Source: Deinococcus aestuarii
GTDB lineage: Bacteria > Deinococcota > Deinococci > Deinococcales > Deinococcaceae
Assembly: GCF_018863415.1 (NCBI RefSeq)
Contig: NZ_JAHKSN010000015.1
Coordinates: forward strand, 51,316 to 115,315
Direction: 5' to 3'
DNA length: 64,000 nt
Part shown: in pieces, positions 16,861 to 28,600 of the stretch
Numbering within the stretch: the stretch's first letter is position 1
Layout of the letters: every line of letters begins with the position of its first letter
Notes under the pieces: model-generated
What the model was told of the DNA's origin: nothing
Database searches by the model: none
The model's input: the letters and a program-made list of their open reading frames with translations, nothing else
Made by a program: the position numbers and the translations under genes

Positions 16861-18063
16861 TCACATCCCCGGGACGAGTTCGACCTTGAGCCAGCCGGGC
16901 CGCCGCTCGTCGAACGCCCGGTAGGCCGAGAGCACGTCGCTCATCTCCTCGGCGCGAGAGAGCAGCCCCTCAGGGTCGAGCGTTCCCTGCTGGATCAGGT
17001 CGAGGAGGTACGGGATGTATTTGCGGTGGGGCGTATTGCCCATCTTGATCGTGAGGTTCTTGTTCATCGCCGCGCCGATGGGGAAGCTCTGCATGGTGGG
17101 CGGGTACACGCCGATGATCGAGAGGGTCCCCGCCTTGCACACCGACTGCACCGCCCATTCGAGGGCCTGGCTGGGCGCGTTCCCCACGTTCCCGGCGGTG
17201 CCGTCCGGCGCGACCTGCGAGAGCTGCTCCTCGAACTCCCCCGCCTCCTGGCGGGCCTGCTGAGCCGCCGGGCCGTGGTCGGCGTGCTGGGCGTCCACCC
17301 CCACCGCGTCAATCACCCGGTCCACGCCGGTGCCGCCCGTCAGGCGCTTCAGGGTCTCCACCGGGTCTTCCTCGTCGAAGTTGATGGCCTCGGCCCCCTG
17401 GTCACTCGCGGTCTCCAATCGGTCGGGAATGCGGTCCACCGCGAAGACGCGTCCGGCGCCCATCAGCTTGGCGGAGGTGATGGCGAACTGCCCGACCGGC
17501 CCGCAGCCGAAGACGGCCACCGTGTCCCCGGGCTTGATCTCCGCGAGCTCGGCGCCGAAGTACCCGGTCGGGAAGATGTCCGAGACGAGAATCGCCTGCC
17601 CGTCGGTCACGGCGTCGGGAATCTTGACGAGGTTGATGGCCGCAAAGGGCACGCGCGCCTTCTCGGCCTGGAGGCCCTGAACCGGGCCGCTCGCCTTGGG
17701 GCCGCCGTAAAAGGCCGTGCCCGCCGAGGGCCCGTTGGGGTTGGCGTTGTCGCACTGGGAGTAGTCGCCCGCGCGGCAGTACGGGCAGTAGCCGCAGCCC
17801 ATCGTGGAGGGGATCACCACCCGGTCGCCGGGCCGGAAGTTGCGCACGTCGGCGCCCACCTCCTCGACGATGCCCACGCCCTCGTGGCCGAGGATGGTGC
17901 CGGGCACCATCTCGCTGAAGGTGCCGTGCACGAAGTGCAGGTCGGTGCCGCAGATCGCCGAGGCGGTCAGCCGTACGATGGCGTCCGTCGGCTGCTCGAT
18001 CCGGGGGTCGGGAACGTCCTCCAGCCGAATGTCTCCCACGCCGTGCCATACCACTGCTTTCAT
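16861..18063 (-). CDS. Zinc-dependent alcohol dehydrogenase (formaldehyde dehydrogenase-like, MDR superfamily)
   Basis: A 400-residue medium-chain dehydrogenase. The catalytic zinc site is visible in ASAICGTDLHFVHG and LGHEGVGIVEEVG. Structural-zinc cysteines lie in TMGCGYCPYCRAGDYSQC. The NAD(P)-binding loop is VAVFGCGPVGQFAITSAKLMGA near residue 185. The extra length relative to 350-residue enzymes resembles glutathione-independent formaldehyde dehydrogenases (FdhA-type), so oxidation of an aldehyde or alcohol is expected; the substrate is not fixed by sequence. AGGAGG lies just before the ATG. The C-terminus is intact. A role in clearing aldehydes made by the quinoprotein system at 44.7 kb is conceivable but speculative. 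Confidence 0.9.
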   Translation of the reverse strand: MKAVVWHGVGDIRLEDVPDPRIEQPTDAIVRLTASAICGTDLHFVHGTFSEMVPGTILGHEGVGIVEEVGADVRNFRPGDRVVIPSTMGCGYCPYCRAGDYSQCDNANPNGPSAGTAFYGGPKASGPVQGLQAEKARVPFAAINLVKIPDAVTDGQAILVSDIFPTGYFGAELAEIKPGDTVAVFGCGPVGQFAITSAKLMGAGRVFAVDRIPDRLETASDQGAEAINFDEEDPVETLKRLTGGTGVDRVIDAVGVDAQHADHGPAAQQARQEAGEFEEQLSQVAPDGTAGNVGNAPSQALEWAVQSVCKAGTLSIIGVYPPTMQSFPIGAAMNKNLTIKMGNTPHRKYIPYLLDLIQQGTLDPEGLLSRAEEMSDVLSAYRAFDERRPGWLKVELVPGM

Positions 18064-18237
18064 AGGGCCTCCTGACAGGCTCCATCTAACGGCAGGGGGG
18101 GCGGCGGGGACCGCTGAATAAAGGATCGGCCACGGCAGAGTTCACGTTGGGCCCCGTTCCGGCCCGCCGAACCTGCATGAAGCGCCCGCCAAGCGCCCTC
18201 TTATGCGCGGCCCCCGGTGGCTCTCTACCCTCCGGCA

Positions 18238-18891
18238 ATGGCGACTTACCGAGGCATGATTTTCGACATCGACGGGACCCTGGTGGACAGCAACGACGCC
18301 CACGCCCGCGCGTGGGTGCGGGCCTTTGCCGACGAGGGCATCGAGGTTCCTTTCGAGCAGGTCCGGCCCCTGATCGGCATGGGCGGCGACCAGCTCGTCC
18401 CGCGCGTGACGGGCACCGGGAAGGGCGACCCCCGCTACCAGGCCCTCTCGGACGGCTGGAAGCGCCACTTTCAGGAGGAGGAGTTGCCGAACCTGCGGGG
18501 GCAGCCGGGGGCGCGCGCCCTGCTCAAGGCCCTGCAAGCGCGGGGCCTGAGGCTGATCGCGGGCACCTCGGCGGACGAGGCGCTCGTCGCGGACCTGCTC
18601 AAGATCGCCGGGGTGGAGGACCTGCTCACCGAGCACACCACCGCCTCCGACGTGGAGGCCTCCAAGCCCGAGCCCGACATCGTGCGGGCCGCCGTGACCA
18701 AGCTGGGGCTCGCCCCCGCCGAGGTGCTGATGGTGGGCGACACCCCCTTCGACGTGGAGAGCGCGCGGGGGGCGGGCGTGGACACCGTGGCCCTGCGCTG
18801 CGGCGGGGACAGCCGTTTCGAGGGCGCCGTCGCCGTGTACGACAGCCCACAGGACTGGCTCGATCAGTTGGCCGCGTCGCCCGTCGCCTGA
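18238..18891 (+). CDS. HAD superfamily phosphatase (phosphoglycolate phosphatase / beta-PGM-like)
   Basis: A 217-residue cytosolic hydrolase with all four HAD motifs. Motif I is MIFDIDGTLVDSN at residues 7-18, motif II is AGTSADE, motif III is the Lys of SKPEPDI, and motif IV is VGDTPFDVESARGAG. A helical cap lies after motif I, as in subfamily I phosphatases. GTG at 18217 is a possible earlier start. The ATG at 18238 is preferred because motif I is then at the usual distance. A TACCCT box also lies 6 bases before it (leaderless). The stop overlaps the next gene (TGATG), so it is translationally coupled to the DUF389 membrane protein. Substrate not identifiable. Confidence 0.9.
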   Translation: MATYRGMIFDIDGTLVDSNDAHARAWVRAFADEGIEVPFEQVRPLIGMGGDQLVPRVTGTGKGDPRYQALSDGWKRHFQEEELPNLRGQPGARALLKALQARGLRLIAGTSADEALVADLLKIAGVEDLLTEHTTASDVEASKPEPDIVRAAVTKLGLAPAEVLMVGDTPFDVESARGAGVDTVALRCGGDSRFEGAVAVYDSPQDWLDQLAASPVA

Positions 18892-19811
18892 TGCACCGCA
18901 CCCTCGACCTCAGCGTTCCGGCCCAGGCGACCGACGGGCTGCTCGCGGCCCTCGCGCGGCTGGAGGACGTGATCGGGCTGGGCGTGCACCGGGGCGCGTC
19001 GGTCAAGCCGCCCGGCGACGTGATCGTGGTCCACGTCCTCAACCGGGGCGCGGACGAGGTGCTGCGGCTGGCCGGGGAGGTGGGGCCTGAGGTCTCGGTG
19101 GTGACGGCGGAGACGAGCAGCATCATCGACCCCCGGCACGGCGCCCGCGTGGAGAACGACGTGGACGAGGCGATCTGGGAGGAGGTCGAGACCGGGCTGC
19201 GCCACCAGGGCCGGATCACGCCGAACTTTCTGGCGCTGATGGCCCTGGGCGGCGTGCTGGGCGCGGTGGGCATGGTGAGCGAGGGGGCACCCCAGGCGCT
19301 GGCCTTCGTCGCGGCCTCGATCATCACGCCCGGCTTCGAGCCCATCGTGAAAATTGCGCTCGGGGCGGCGCTGGGCCGGGGGAACGTGGTCCGGCGGGGG
19401 CTGCGGTCCACGCTGGCGGGGTACGCGGTCTTCGTCCTCGTCGCCGGGCTGACCTTCCTGCTGCTGCGGGCCGCCGGGTCGGCGACCATCCGGGAATTTA
19501 CCGAGAACACCGAGCTGGCGCGCCTCGCCTCGCCGGGCGGCAAGGACCTGCTCTTCTCGGTGGTGGGGGCGCTTTCGGGCGCCGTCATCATGGCGTCGTA
19601 CCGCCGCAGCGTGATCGCCGGGGCGCTCGTCGCGCTGGTGCTCATTCCCTCCGCCGCGTCGGTGGGCCTGGCCCTCTCCATCGGTCGCCTCGACCTCGCC
19701 CGGCAGGGTCTGGAACGCTTCGGATTGGACGCCCTGCTCGTGGTCGTCCTGGGATGGGCCGTCTTCGCCGTCAAGCAGCGCACCGTCCACCGCCGCGGGC
19801 CCCTCGTCTGA
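18891..19811 (+). CDS. DUF389 family membrane protein
   Basis: A 306-residue membrane protein of the DUF389 family, which has no established function. The first 110 residues form a soluble domain with a ferredoxin-like pattern. From about residue 115 there are several hydrophobic helices (FLALMALGGVLGAVGMV, ALAFVAASIITPGFEPIVKIALGAALGRGN) with the family motif of small and acidic residues in ITPGFEP. The ATG overlaps the stop of the HAD gene by one base, so the pair is an operon. Transport of an unknown compound is often suggested for this family but not proven. Confidence 0.85.
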   Translation: MHRTLDLSVPAQATDGLLAALARLEDVIGLGVHRGASVKPPGDVIVVHVLNRGADEVLRLAGEVGPEVSVVTAETSSIIDPRHGARVENDVDEAIWEEVETGLRHQGRITPNFLALMALGGVLGAVGMVSEGAPQALAFVAASIITPGFEPIVKIALGAALGRGNVVRRGLRSTLAGYAVFVLVAGLTFLLLRAAGSATIREFTENTELARLASPGGKDLLFSVVGALSGAVIMASYRRSVIAGALVALVLIPSAASVGLALSIGRLDLARQGLERFGLDALLVVVLGWAVFAVKQRTVHRRGPLV

Positions 19812-20365
19812 GCCCCGTCTCGTGTTGGTCCCGTCGCGGCGGACCCGGCCCACCTTCATCGGCACCGGGGGCGGGCCGCCGAAGCTCTCCACGGTCGCCT
19901 GACGGACCGACGTTTCTCCCCCCGACTGGCCGGGTTCATCGGCACGGACTCACGTCACCGCTGGCAGGGACGGGGAGCAGTCAGGCCGGATCGGTGCTCG
20001 CCCTGACCGGGGTGTGGACGGGTCGGCCGTGGCCGGGACCCCTGGACAAGGTGGTGAAATGATTGTCGCCGGTCATGGGGCGGGATTTCGGAGAGGTCAG
20101 TTCGCGGGATGCCGTGAGCCGCCCGCCGCACGGTGGCGAGACGCACATCGCCATTCGATACATGTTGTCGCTGCGACGCTCCTGGCTTCATAGCTCTTCC
20201 TTAGCTTTCTTGTTACATCAAAATACTGCTTCATTCTCCATCCGGGTACAAATGCCGAGCTTGATCGTCCCGAAAAGTTGGCTTTATGTTCATTGGTCCA
20301 CGGTAACTTTTTAAAGACGATCTCTCTTTATACCTTGGCCGTGCCTTGACGGCAGGAGGAGCGCC
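19812..20365. other. Intergenic region, 554 bp, with an AT-rich promoter segment
   Basis: About 20180-20340 is markedly richer in A and T than the surrounding DNA, as expected of the promoter of a strongly expressed gene. A candidate promoter is TTGATC (20261-20266), 17 bases, TTATGT (20284-20289). TTATGT also begins a sequence resembling half of the Deinococcus radiation/desiccation response motif. The remainder holds only unsupported open frames. Confidence 0.45.
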
Positions 20366-20839
20366 ATGAATCAGGAACATCTCCAGCAGTTGATTGCCGA
20401 TGGTCTGGTCGCCATGAAGGCCGGAGGACGTGTCGCGGCGGCGGCCACCGACGAGATTCAGCAGGCCGCCAGCGACCCGGAGTTGAAGTCCGCGCTGGAG
20501 GCGGGCAACGAGACGGCCAAGACGTGGCAGACGCGAATCGAGCGGGCGCTGGGTGAGCTTGGGGCCACGGGTGAGGGTGAGAACCCCATTCTTGAGGCCC
20601 ACTATCAGGTGTCCAGAAAAATCCGCGACACCGCTCAGGACGAGCAGGTGCGCGACCTGGGCATCATTGCCTCGGGGCAACTCGCGCTGCACTACTGGAT
20701 CGCCGCCTTCGGGACGATGAAGGCGTATGCCCGCCAGTCGGGGCTGGGTCAGACCGAGCAGGAGATGAGCCGGTCGGTGGAAGAGGCCAAGCAGGCCGAC
20801 GAGCAACACACGGAGATCGCGGCCCGGATCATGGGCTGA
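20366..20839 (+). CDS. Ferritin-like DUF892 family protein (YciE/YciF-like stress protein)
   Basis: A 157-residue all-helical protein of the YciE/YciF group, four-helix bundles related to ferritins that are induced by general stress. The visible pattern is ADGLVAMKAGGR, TDEIQQAASDPEL, and the later SGQLALHYWIAAFGTMKAYARQ with metal-ligand-like Glu and His residues in helices, followed by EEAKQADEQHTEIAA. No signal peptide, so cytosolic. GGAGGAG lies seven bases before the ATG, and an AT-rich promoter precedes it. A strong hairpin terminator follows (20854-20891), so it is a single-gene unit. Whether it binds iron is not known. Confidence 0.85.
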   Translation: MNQEHLQQLIADGLVAMKAGGRVAAAATDEIQQAASDPELKSALEAGNETAKTWQTRIERALGELGATGEGENPILEAHYQVSRKIRDTAQDEQVRDLGIIASGQLALHYWIAAFGTMKAYARQSGLGQTEQEMSRSVEEAKQADEQHTEIAARIMG

Positions 20840-21393
20840 GGTCCCTGACCACCACACGCCCGGGGGAGCCGAGACACTCCCCCGAGCGTGTTTCGGGTGT
20901 CTCCCCAGGCCAGATACCCTGACGGAGGACGGGAGCTGCACGGCGATCTGGTCCCTCGCTGACCCTGCCCGGCTGCCCGCTGGCGAACCCAATGCCCCCG
21001 GCGGGCAATGGGCAGGCCGAAGCGGTGGGTTGGGGCGAGCCCTTCGCTTGCGGGCACAAAGACTAGGGGGCGCAACGCTGACGGCGAGTCCCGTCGAGGT
21101 CTCTTCAAAAACAAGACTGGGTTTTGAGCGGCCGCCCACCTACGGTAGGAGCACGCCGACGACGGGAGACACCCGGACCGGGGGCCCACGCGGCAACGGG
21201 AGGACATTCATGAAGACCTAGGCCGAGCTGCTCCTTGCCGCCGCTTCTCCCGCGCCCGGCACCCCCATCGGCGACCGGGCAACCGGAGGCCATGCCACCC
21301 GAATCAGACCCCGACTGCGACTGCGGCCCCCGTGGCCGCTGTTTTCGTGGGAATGAGGCCTCCCCCCTCGCCGGGCGTCGTAGGCTGACGGCC
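20840..21393. other. Intergenic region, 554 bp
   Basis: After the terminator at 20854-20891 there is no convincing gene until 21394. At 21201-21222 a good ribosome site (GGGAGG) precedes an ATG that reads MKT and then TAG. The frame beyond the amber codon continues without a recognised family. No RNA gene or mobile element was recognised. Confidence 0.4.
20854..20891 (+). terminator. Terminator of the ferritin-like gene
   Basis: Arms at 20854-20868 (ACACGCCCGGGGGAG) and 20877-20891 (CTCCCCCGAGCGTGT) pair over 15 positions with one mismatch around an 8-base loop. The second arm runs into TT. It starts 15 bases after the gene's stop. Confidence 0.75.
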
Positions 21394-22059
21394 ATGCCCC
21401 AGGCCCAGCTCCAGGACACCCAGGTCGTGCGGGACCCCGAAGTCGTGGCGCTGCTGCTCGACGGTCGCCGTGGGCGGTACTTCGAGCCCTTCCTGGGGCG
21501 GGCGTGCACCGTGTCCGAGGCGGCGGCGAGCTGCGGGCTGCGGCCCAACGCCATGAGCTACTGGGTCAGGAAGTTCGGGCGGCTGGGGATGGTGCGCGAC
21601 TCGGGCCCGCGTGAGGAGCGGGGACGGCGGGTGCGGACGTACCGCTCGGTCGCCGACCAGCTCGTGCTGCTGCCCCCGGCGGCGGTCTCGGTGCCCAGCG
21701 AGGAATACTTCCGCCGGGAGTGGGACCCGTACTGGGAGCGGTTCATGCGCGGGGCAATCCTCACGTCGCTCGAAGTCGCCGACGTTTGGGCGGCCCGGCT
21801 CTACCGCGACGAGGGGGGCCGCCTGCGCCGCGAGGGCTTCCCGCGTTGGTACCTGGACGCGTCCGTCACCCCGGTGAGCATCGTCGGCGCCAACTCGTGG
21901 GGCACGCTCCACCTGACCCGCCCGGACGCCGAGGCCCTGCAAGGGGAACTCGACGCGCTGTTCGAACGCTACGCCGCCCGGTCCTCGAAGGGTTCCGACC
22001 GCACGCCCTACCTCCTCCACCTGGGCCTCGTCAAGGAACCTCCGACGGCCCCGGAGTGA
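21394..22059 (+). CDS. Winged-helix (ArsR-like) DNA-binding protein
   Basis: A 221-residue protein with a winged helix-turn-helix near its N-terminus, about residues 30-75 (ACTVSEAAASCGLRPNAMSY, then RKFGRLGMVRD), similar to the ArsR class used by many Deinococcus regulators. The C-terminal 140 residues are a mixed domain without a clear ligand pattern. A longer frame begins at 21235. ATG 21394 is preferred because a TAGGCT box at 21381-21386 lies 7 bases before it, giving a leaderless transcript. It converges on the xylulokinase gene with only a 13-base gap, so the two share terminator space. Target genes unknown. Confidence 0.7.
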   Translation: MPQAQLQDTQVVRDPEVVALLLDGRRGRYFEPFLGRACTVSEAAASCGLRPNAMSYWVRKFGRLGMVRDSGPREERGRRVRTYRSVADQLVLLPPAAVSVPSEEYFRREWDPYWERFMRGAILTSLEVADVWAARLYRDEGGRLRREGFPRWYLDASVTPVSIVGANSWGTLHLTRPDAEALQGELDALFERYAARSSKGSDRTPYLLHLGLVKEPPTAPE

Positions 22060-22072
22060 GGGGGGCCGGAGG

Positions 22073-23535
22073 TCAGCCCCCGTCCCGGCCCTCCACCGGA
22101 AACCAGTCCCGCAGCGCCCCGTAGGCCGCCGCAAACCGCCCGGCGACCTCCGCCCAGTCGTGATCCGGACGGGGTTCAATGGACTCCCCGGTACGCGGAG
22201 CCGTCACCCTGGGCTCCTCCCCCGTCACCGCCGCCCGGGCGAGGAGCGCGGCTCCCAGCGCCGAGGCCCCGGGCACCTCCACCCCCTCCAGCGGGCGCCC
22301 CAGCACGTCGGCGAGGAGTTGGCGCCACCAGGGGTGGACCGAGCCCCCGCCCGCGAGCCGCAGGGCGGGCCGGTCGGTTTGCGGCAGCAGGAGCAGCGCC
22401 TCCCGGATGGAGAGCGCCACCCCCTCGAAGGCGGCGCGGGCGAGGTGTTCCGGCCCGTGCTCCAGCCCCGCGCCGATCCAGCCCCCCCGCGCGTGCGGGT
22501 CGAGGTGGGGGGTGCGGTCCCCGGTGAGGTACGGCAGGAACAACAGGCCACGTGAGCCGGGTTCCGCCTCCTGCGCGAGCGCGTAGAACTCTGCCCACTC
22601 GCAGCGCAGGGCCCGCCGCGCCCACTCCAGGGCGAGCCCGGCGTTCTGCACGGCGCCGAGGAGGTAGCCGCCCCGGTCCCCCGCCGTGCGGAAGACGTGC
22701 AGCCCCCGCCGCGCCTCCGGCAAGGCCTCCTCCCGCAACACGAGCTGTGCCCCCGTCCCGACCGTGAGCTGCACCTGCCCGGCGGGGAGCCCGGTGCCCA
22801 GGAGCGCCGCCGCCGTGTCCGCCGCCCCCGCCGCGACGGGCAGGCCGGGGGGGAGCCCCAGGTGCGAGGCTGCCGCGGGGGTGAGGGTCCCGGCCACCGC
22901 CGCCGACAGGACGAGCGGCGCGAGCAGGTCGGCACGCAGGCCGAGTGCCCCCACGACCGGGGCGTTCCACCCATCGCGTTCGGGGTCGTAGAGCAGCGTT
23001 CCCGAGGCGTCGGAGGGCTCGGCGTGGGCTGCCCCGGTCAGGCGCAGGCGCAGCCAGTCCTTGGGTTGCAGGGCCCAGCGGGCGCGGTCGTAGACCTCCG
23101 CCTCGTGCTCCCGCAGCCACAGCAGGGTCGGCCCCGCCATGCCCGCCGTGACGGGGTTGCGGAGGCTGAGGCGCAGGGACCCGGGCAGCCCGTGGTAGGC
23201 GCCGAGGACCGAGGAGGCCCGCCCGTCCGCCCACAGCACCGCCGCCCTGAGCGGGGCGCCGTCCGCCGCGCACAGCACCACCCCGTGCATCTGCCCGCAG
23301 AGGCCCAGGGCGCGGACGCGCGGGCCGTCCGCCCCGACGACCTCGCGGGTGACGCGGCCCACGGCCTCCCACCACTCCGCCGGGTCGCTCTCGGCCCAGC
23401 CGGGGCGGGGGGCCCGGACCGGGTAGGCCCCGCTGCCCTCGCGGAGGGGTGAGCCGTCTTCCCCGAAGAGGGCGACCTTGACGCTCCCGGTGCCGAGGTC
23501 AAGGCCGAGGTACATGGGCGCTCCGGGCCGCCGCG

Positions 23536-23539
<4 letters not shown>
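22073..23539 (-). CDS. xylB: Xylulokinase-type FGGY carbohydrate kinase
   Basis: A 488-residue cytosolic kinase of the FGGY family that should phosphorylate a ketose, most likely D-xylulose at O5. The N-terminal phosphate loop is YLGLDLGTGSVKVALF. CGQMHGVVL is the substrate-site motif of xylulokinases. The catalytic Asp lies in AAGAADTAAALLGTG. The adenosine motif near the C-terminus is RLAGGGSVHPWWRQLLADVLG. The ATG at 23539 overlaps the stop of the GH2 gene (ATGA), so the pair is one operon: glycosidase first, then the kinase for a released pentose. A 748-residue open frame on this strand runs on past this start and is not used. Xylulose specificity is likely but not certain. Confidence 0.85.
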
Positions 23540-25440
<1,901 letters not shown>

Positions 25441-25596
25441 GGGGGTTGCTCCTGGGAGGGGGGCGGGACGCCGGGGACCTGTCTTCCCCGGCAGGGGGCA
25501 TGAAGACGCCGCGATCATACGGCTTCGGGCCGCAGGGGCTTCCAACAGCCTGCCCGCCGCCTGCGCCGGGGAGCCGGGGGGGGAAGCGGGCAACAG

Positions 25597-25637
25597 CGGA
25601 GGCGGCCCGGTCCACTGGAAAGACCGGGCCGCCTCCG
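25597..25637 (-). terminator. Terminator of the nuclease gene
   Basis: CGGAGGCGGCCCGGTC (25597-25612) is the exact reverse complement of 25622-25637, a 16-bp perfect stem with a 9-base loop. It begins 23 bases past the stop of the minus-strand nuclease gene at 25660. No T-run follows. Confidence 0.75.
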
Positions 25638-25659
25638 GCGGGTTGGGCTCAGGCCAGCG

Positions 25660-28600
25660 TCACTTCGGGCAGACGTTGACCGGCGAGGCCGAGTTGCGCG
25701 GCGCCACCGCCCCCGACGTGAGGTCGGCGGCCGCGTCGGTGTCGGTACAGCCCCCGTTCGCGCGGCTGAGGCTGGTGGTGGTCGTCAGGCCGGAGTACGA
25801 GACGTAATCGCGCACGTTCGCATTCGCCCGGTCGGTCACCGCCGTCGTCCCCTCGGCGATCAGGACCTGACCCGCCGAACCGCTCATGTTGATCGTGCCC
25901 GTCGCGTCGGGCGTCGGCAGGGTCGCCGTGCCGCCCGCTCCCGCCGCCTGCTGCACGAGGTAATACCCGCCGGGGGCGAGGTTGAAGCTCGTCAGGGGCG
26001 TGACCTGCCAGGAGGTGCCCGTCGCGCTCGCGTACTGCACCGAGTACCCGGCGAGGTTCACGGCCTCGCTCCCGGCGTTGAAGATCTCGATGAAGTCGTT
26101 CTTATAGACCGAGCCCGAGTTCCCGCCCCCGCCGAAGACCTGGCTGACCACGAGCTTGGCGCCGCCCGTGGGCACCGCGTTCACGGTCACGCTCTGGGTG
26201 GCGGTCCGGGTCTCCCCGCTCGCCGTGGCGGTCACGGTGACCGCGAACGTCCCGGCGGCGGCGAAGGTGTGCGTGGCCCCCGTCGCGGTCGGCGCGAGCG
26301 TCTCCTCGGCGCTGCCGTCGCCCCAGTTCACCTTCAGGCTGTCCAGGGCCGCGTTCGTGCCGATGCTCAGCGTGTACGCCTGCCCCGCCGTCACGCTCGC
26401 CGCGCCCGTGGCGGTCACGCCCAGGGGCTGACGCACCTCGTCGCGGGTGAGGTTCAGGCCGATCAGCACCGGGTCGTGGTCGCTCGCGCGGAAGGCATTG
26501 GGCTGGTACAGGTCGGGGGTCGTGCAGGAGGTGCCCGTGCAGTTGGGGTTGTTCTTGAACTCGACGTTGTAGTCGATGAAGGTGGGCTCGTCCGCGTTGA
26601 TATGCCACTCGGTGATGCCGGTGACCTGCGTGTCGAGGTTCGTGGAGGCGAGCGCGTGGTCGAGGTAGCCGAAGAGGCCGCCGAACTGGTACGAGTAGCG
26701 GTCCTCGGCGGGGACGCGCTTGTTCTCGCTCACGAAACCGCCCGCCACAATCGCCTTGATGGGGTCCTCGTCACCGTAGGCGTTGAAGTCGCCCATCAGG
26801 AGAACGTCCTGGTCGCCGCTGCGGGTCTTGAGGCGGTCCACGAAGCCCAGGAGCTTTTGCGCCTGCTGCACGCGCAGCTCGTTCCAGCAGCCCTGCCCGG
26901 TGTCCACGTCGCCGCTCGTGGGGCAGCTTCCCTTGCTCTTGAGGTGGTTGGCGACGACGGTCAGCACGCCGCCCGTGGTCTTGTCCTGGAAGGTCTGGGC
27001 GACGGGCGGGCGGCTGTACACGTTGTCCGCGTTGTCGTCCACCACCGGGCTGCCCACGGGCGTCACGCGGGCGGGCTTGTAGATCAGGGCGACCTTGATG
27101 GCGTCCGTGCCGACCACGCCCGTCTGCACCGCCGCGTAGGTCTCCTTGCCGTACGCCTCGTTCAGCCCGCTCACGAGGTCGCCCAGGGCGATGTCCCCGT
27201 TGTTCTGCACCTCCATCAGGGTCACGATGTCGGCGTCGAGCCCCTTCAGCGCGGCGACGACCTTGGCCTTCTGGCGGGCGAACTCGTACGCGCTGTTCGC
27301 CCCCCGGTCCGCGCCCGTGAAGGTCGTGAAGTAGTTCAGCACGTTCGCGCCCGCGACCTTGAGGGTGCCGCCCACATCCTTGGGCTTGTCCTGGCGCGGG
27401 TTCTCGTTCACGAAGGTCACGGTCCCGGTCGGCTCGACCTTGAAAGCGTCGTTGCCGTAGCGCAGCACGCCGGTCAGGCCGGTCACGGTGTCCCCGGTGC
27501 GGCGGGTGTTCTGCGCGTCGAGGTAGGGCACCGTCGCCGGATTCTGGCGGCTGCTGCCGTCGTCGAGCACGATGCGCCGCGCGCCCTGCTCGGCGGTCGT
27601 CGTCGCCACGTTGCCGTTCGTGGGGTTGAAGAGCCGTCCGCCCGCCGCGAGGCCGAGTTCGCCGTAGCGCCCCAGGCCGAAGTTGTCCGTGACGGTGAGC
27701 TTTTCCGGGAAGGTGACGAGCATCCCCTCATAGCGCTCAAGGTCGTTGAAGGGGGCCTTCACCTCCACCGGCTTCACGACGAGGCCGCCCGCGCACTTCG
27801 TGAAGTTGCTCAGCGTGTCGAGCTGGGTGGCGGTGGCCGCGAGCCGGTCGCTGGCCGCCTTGAACTCGCGCACCACGCCCGTGAACTGCACGAGGTCGCC
27901 GGGCGCGACGTTCTGGGGCGCGGCGCCCGTGAACACGAAGAGACCGTCGCTCGTCGCCGCGTCACCGTCGCCCTTCGCGTCCTGGAGGAAAAAGCCGCCC
28001 AGGCCCGTCTGGTAGTCGCCCGTGACCACGCCACGCACGGTCACGCTCTGACCCAAAAGGGGGCTAGTCGCGCCGCTCCCCTGGATAGCGGGGATGGCCG
28101 TGATCGGCCCGGCGGCCACCGGGCAGCTCGCCACCGCCGTCAGGGTCACACCGACCTTCGCGCCCCCCTCGCTGAGATTGAAGGTCTGCTCCCCCTGCTG
28201 GGTCACCTGCCCGTCCGCGCTGACACCCTGCACGGTGACGGTGAGGCCGCGCGCCGTGGGGACATTCGTGAACTGCGCGGTGGCCTGCTCGCCCTCCACC
28301 CTGAGGGATTGGCTGAGGTCGCCGAGCCGCGCGGTGAGGGTGCTCCCCGCCAGCACGGGCGAGGCGGTCACCGTCACCGTGGCCGTCACGCGGGTGAGCG
28401 CCGGGGCGGTGGTCGTCTTGCCGCTCGCCGTGTTGATCTCCGCCGTCCCCCGGTACAGCACCACGGCCCGGTCGGCATGGTCGAAGGCACGGATGACCAC
28501 CTGGTACTTGGGATCGCCGTTCGGGAGGTCACCCAGCACGACGGTGGCCTGCCCGTCCCTGGGGGTCGCCGTGAAGGTGCGGGGCGAGCTCAGCTTGCCG

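Noticed and set aside
19955..20191. 78-residue minus-strand frame with transposase-like wording
   Set aside because: Considered as an insertion-sequence remnant, but no conserved residue set, no inverted ends and no target duplication were found.
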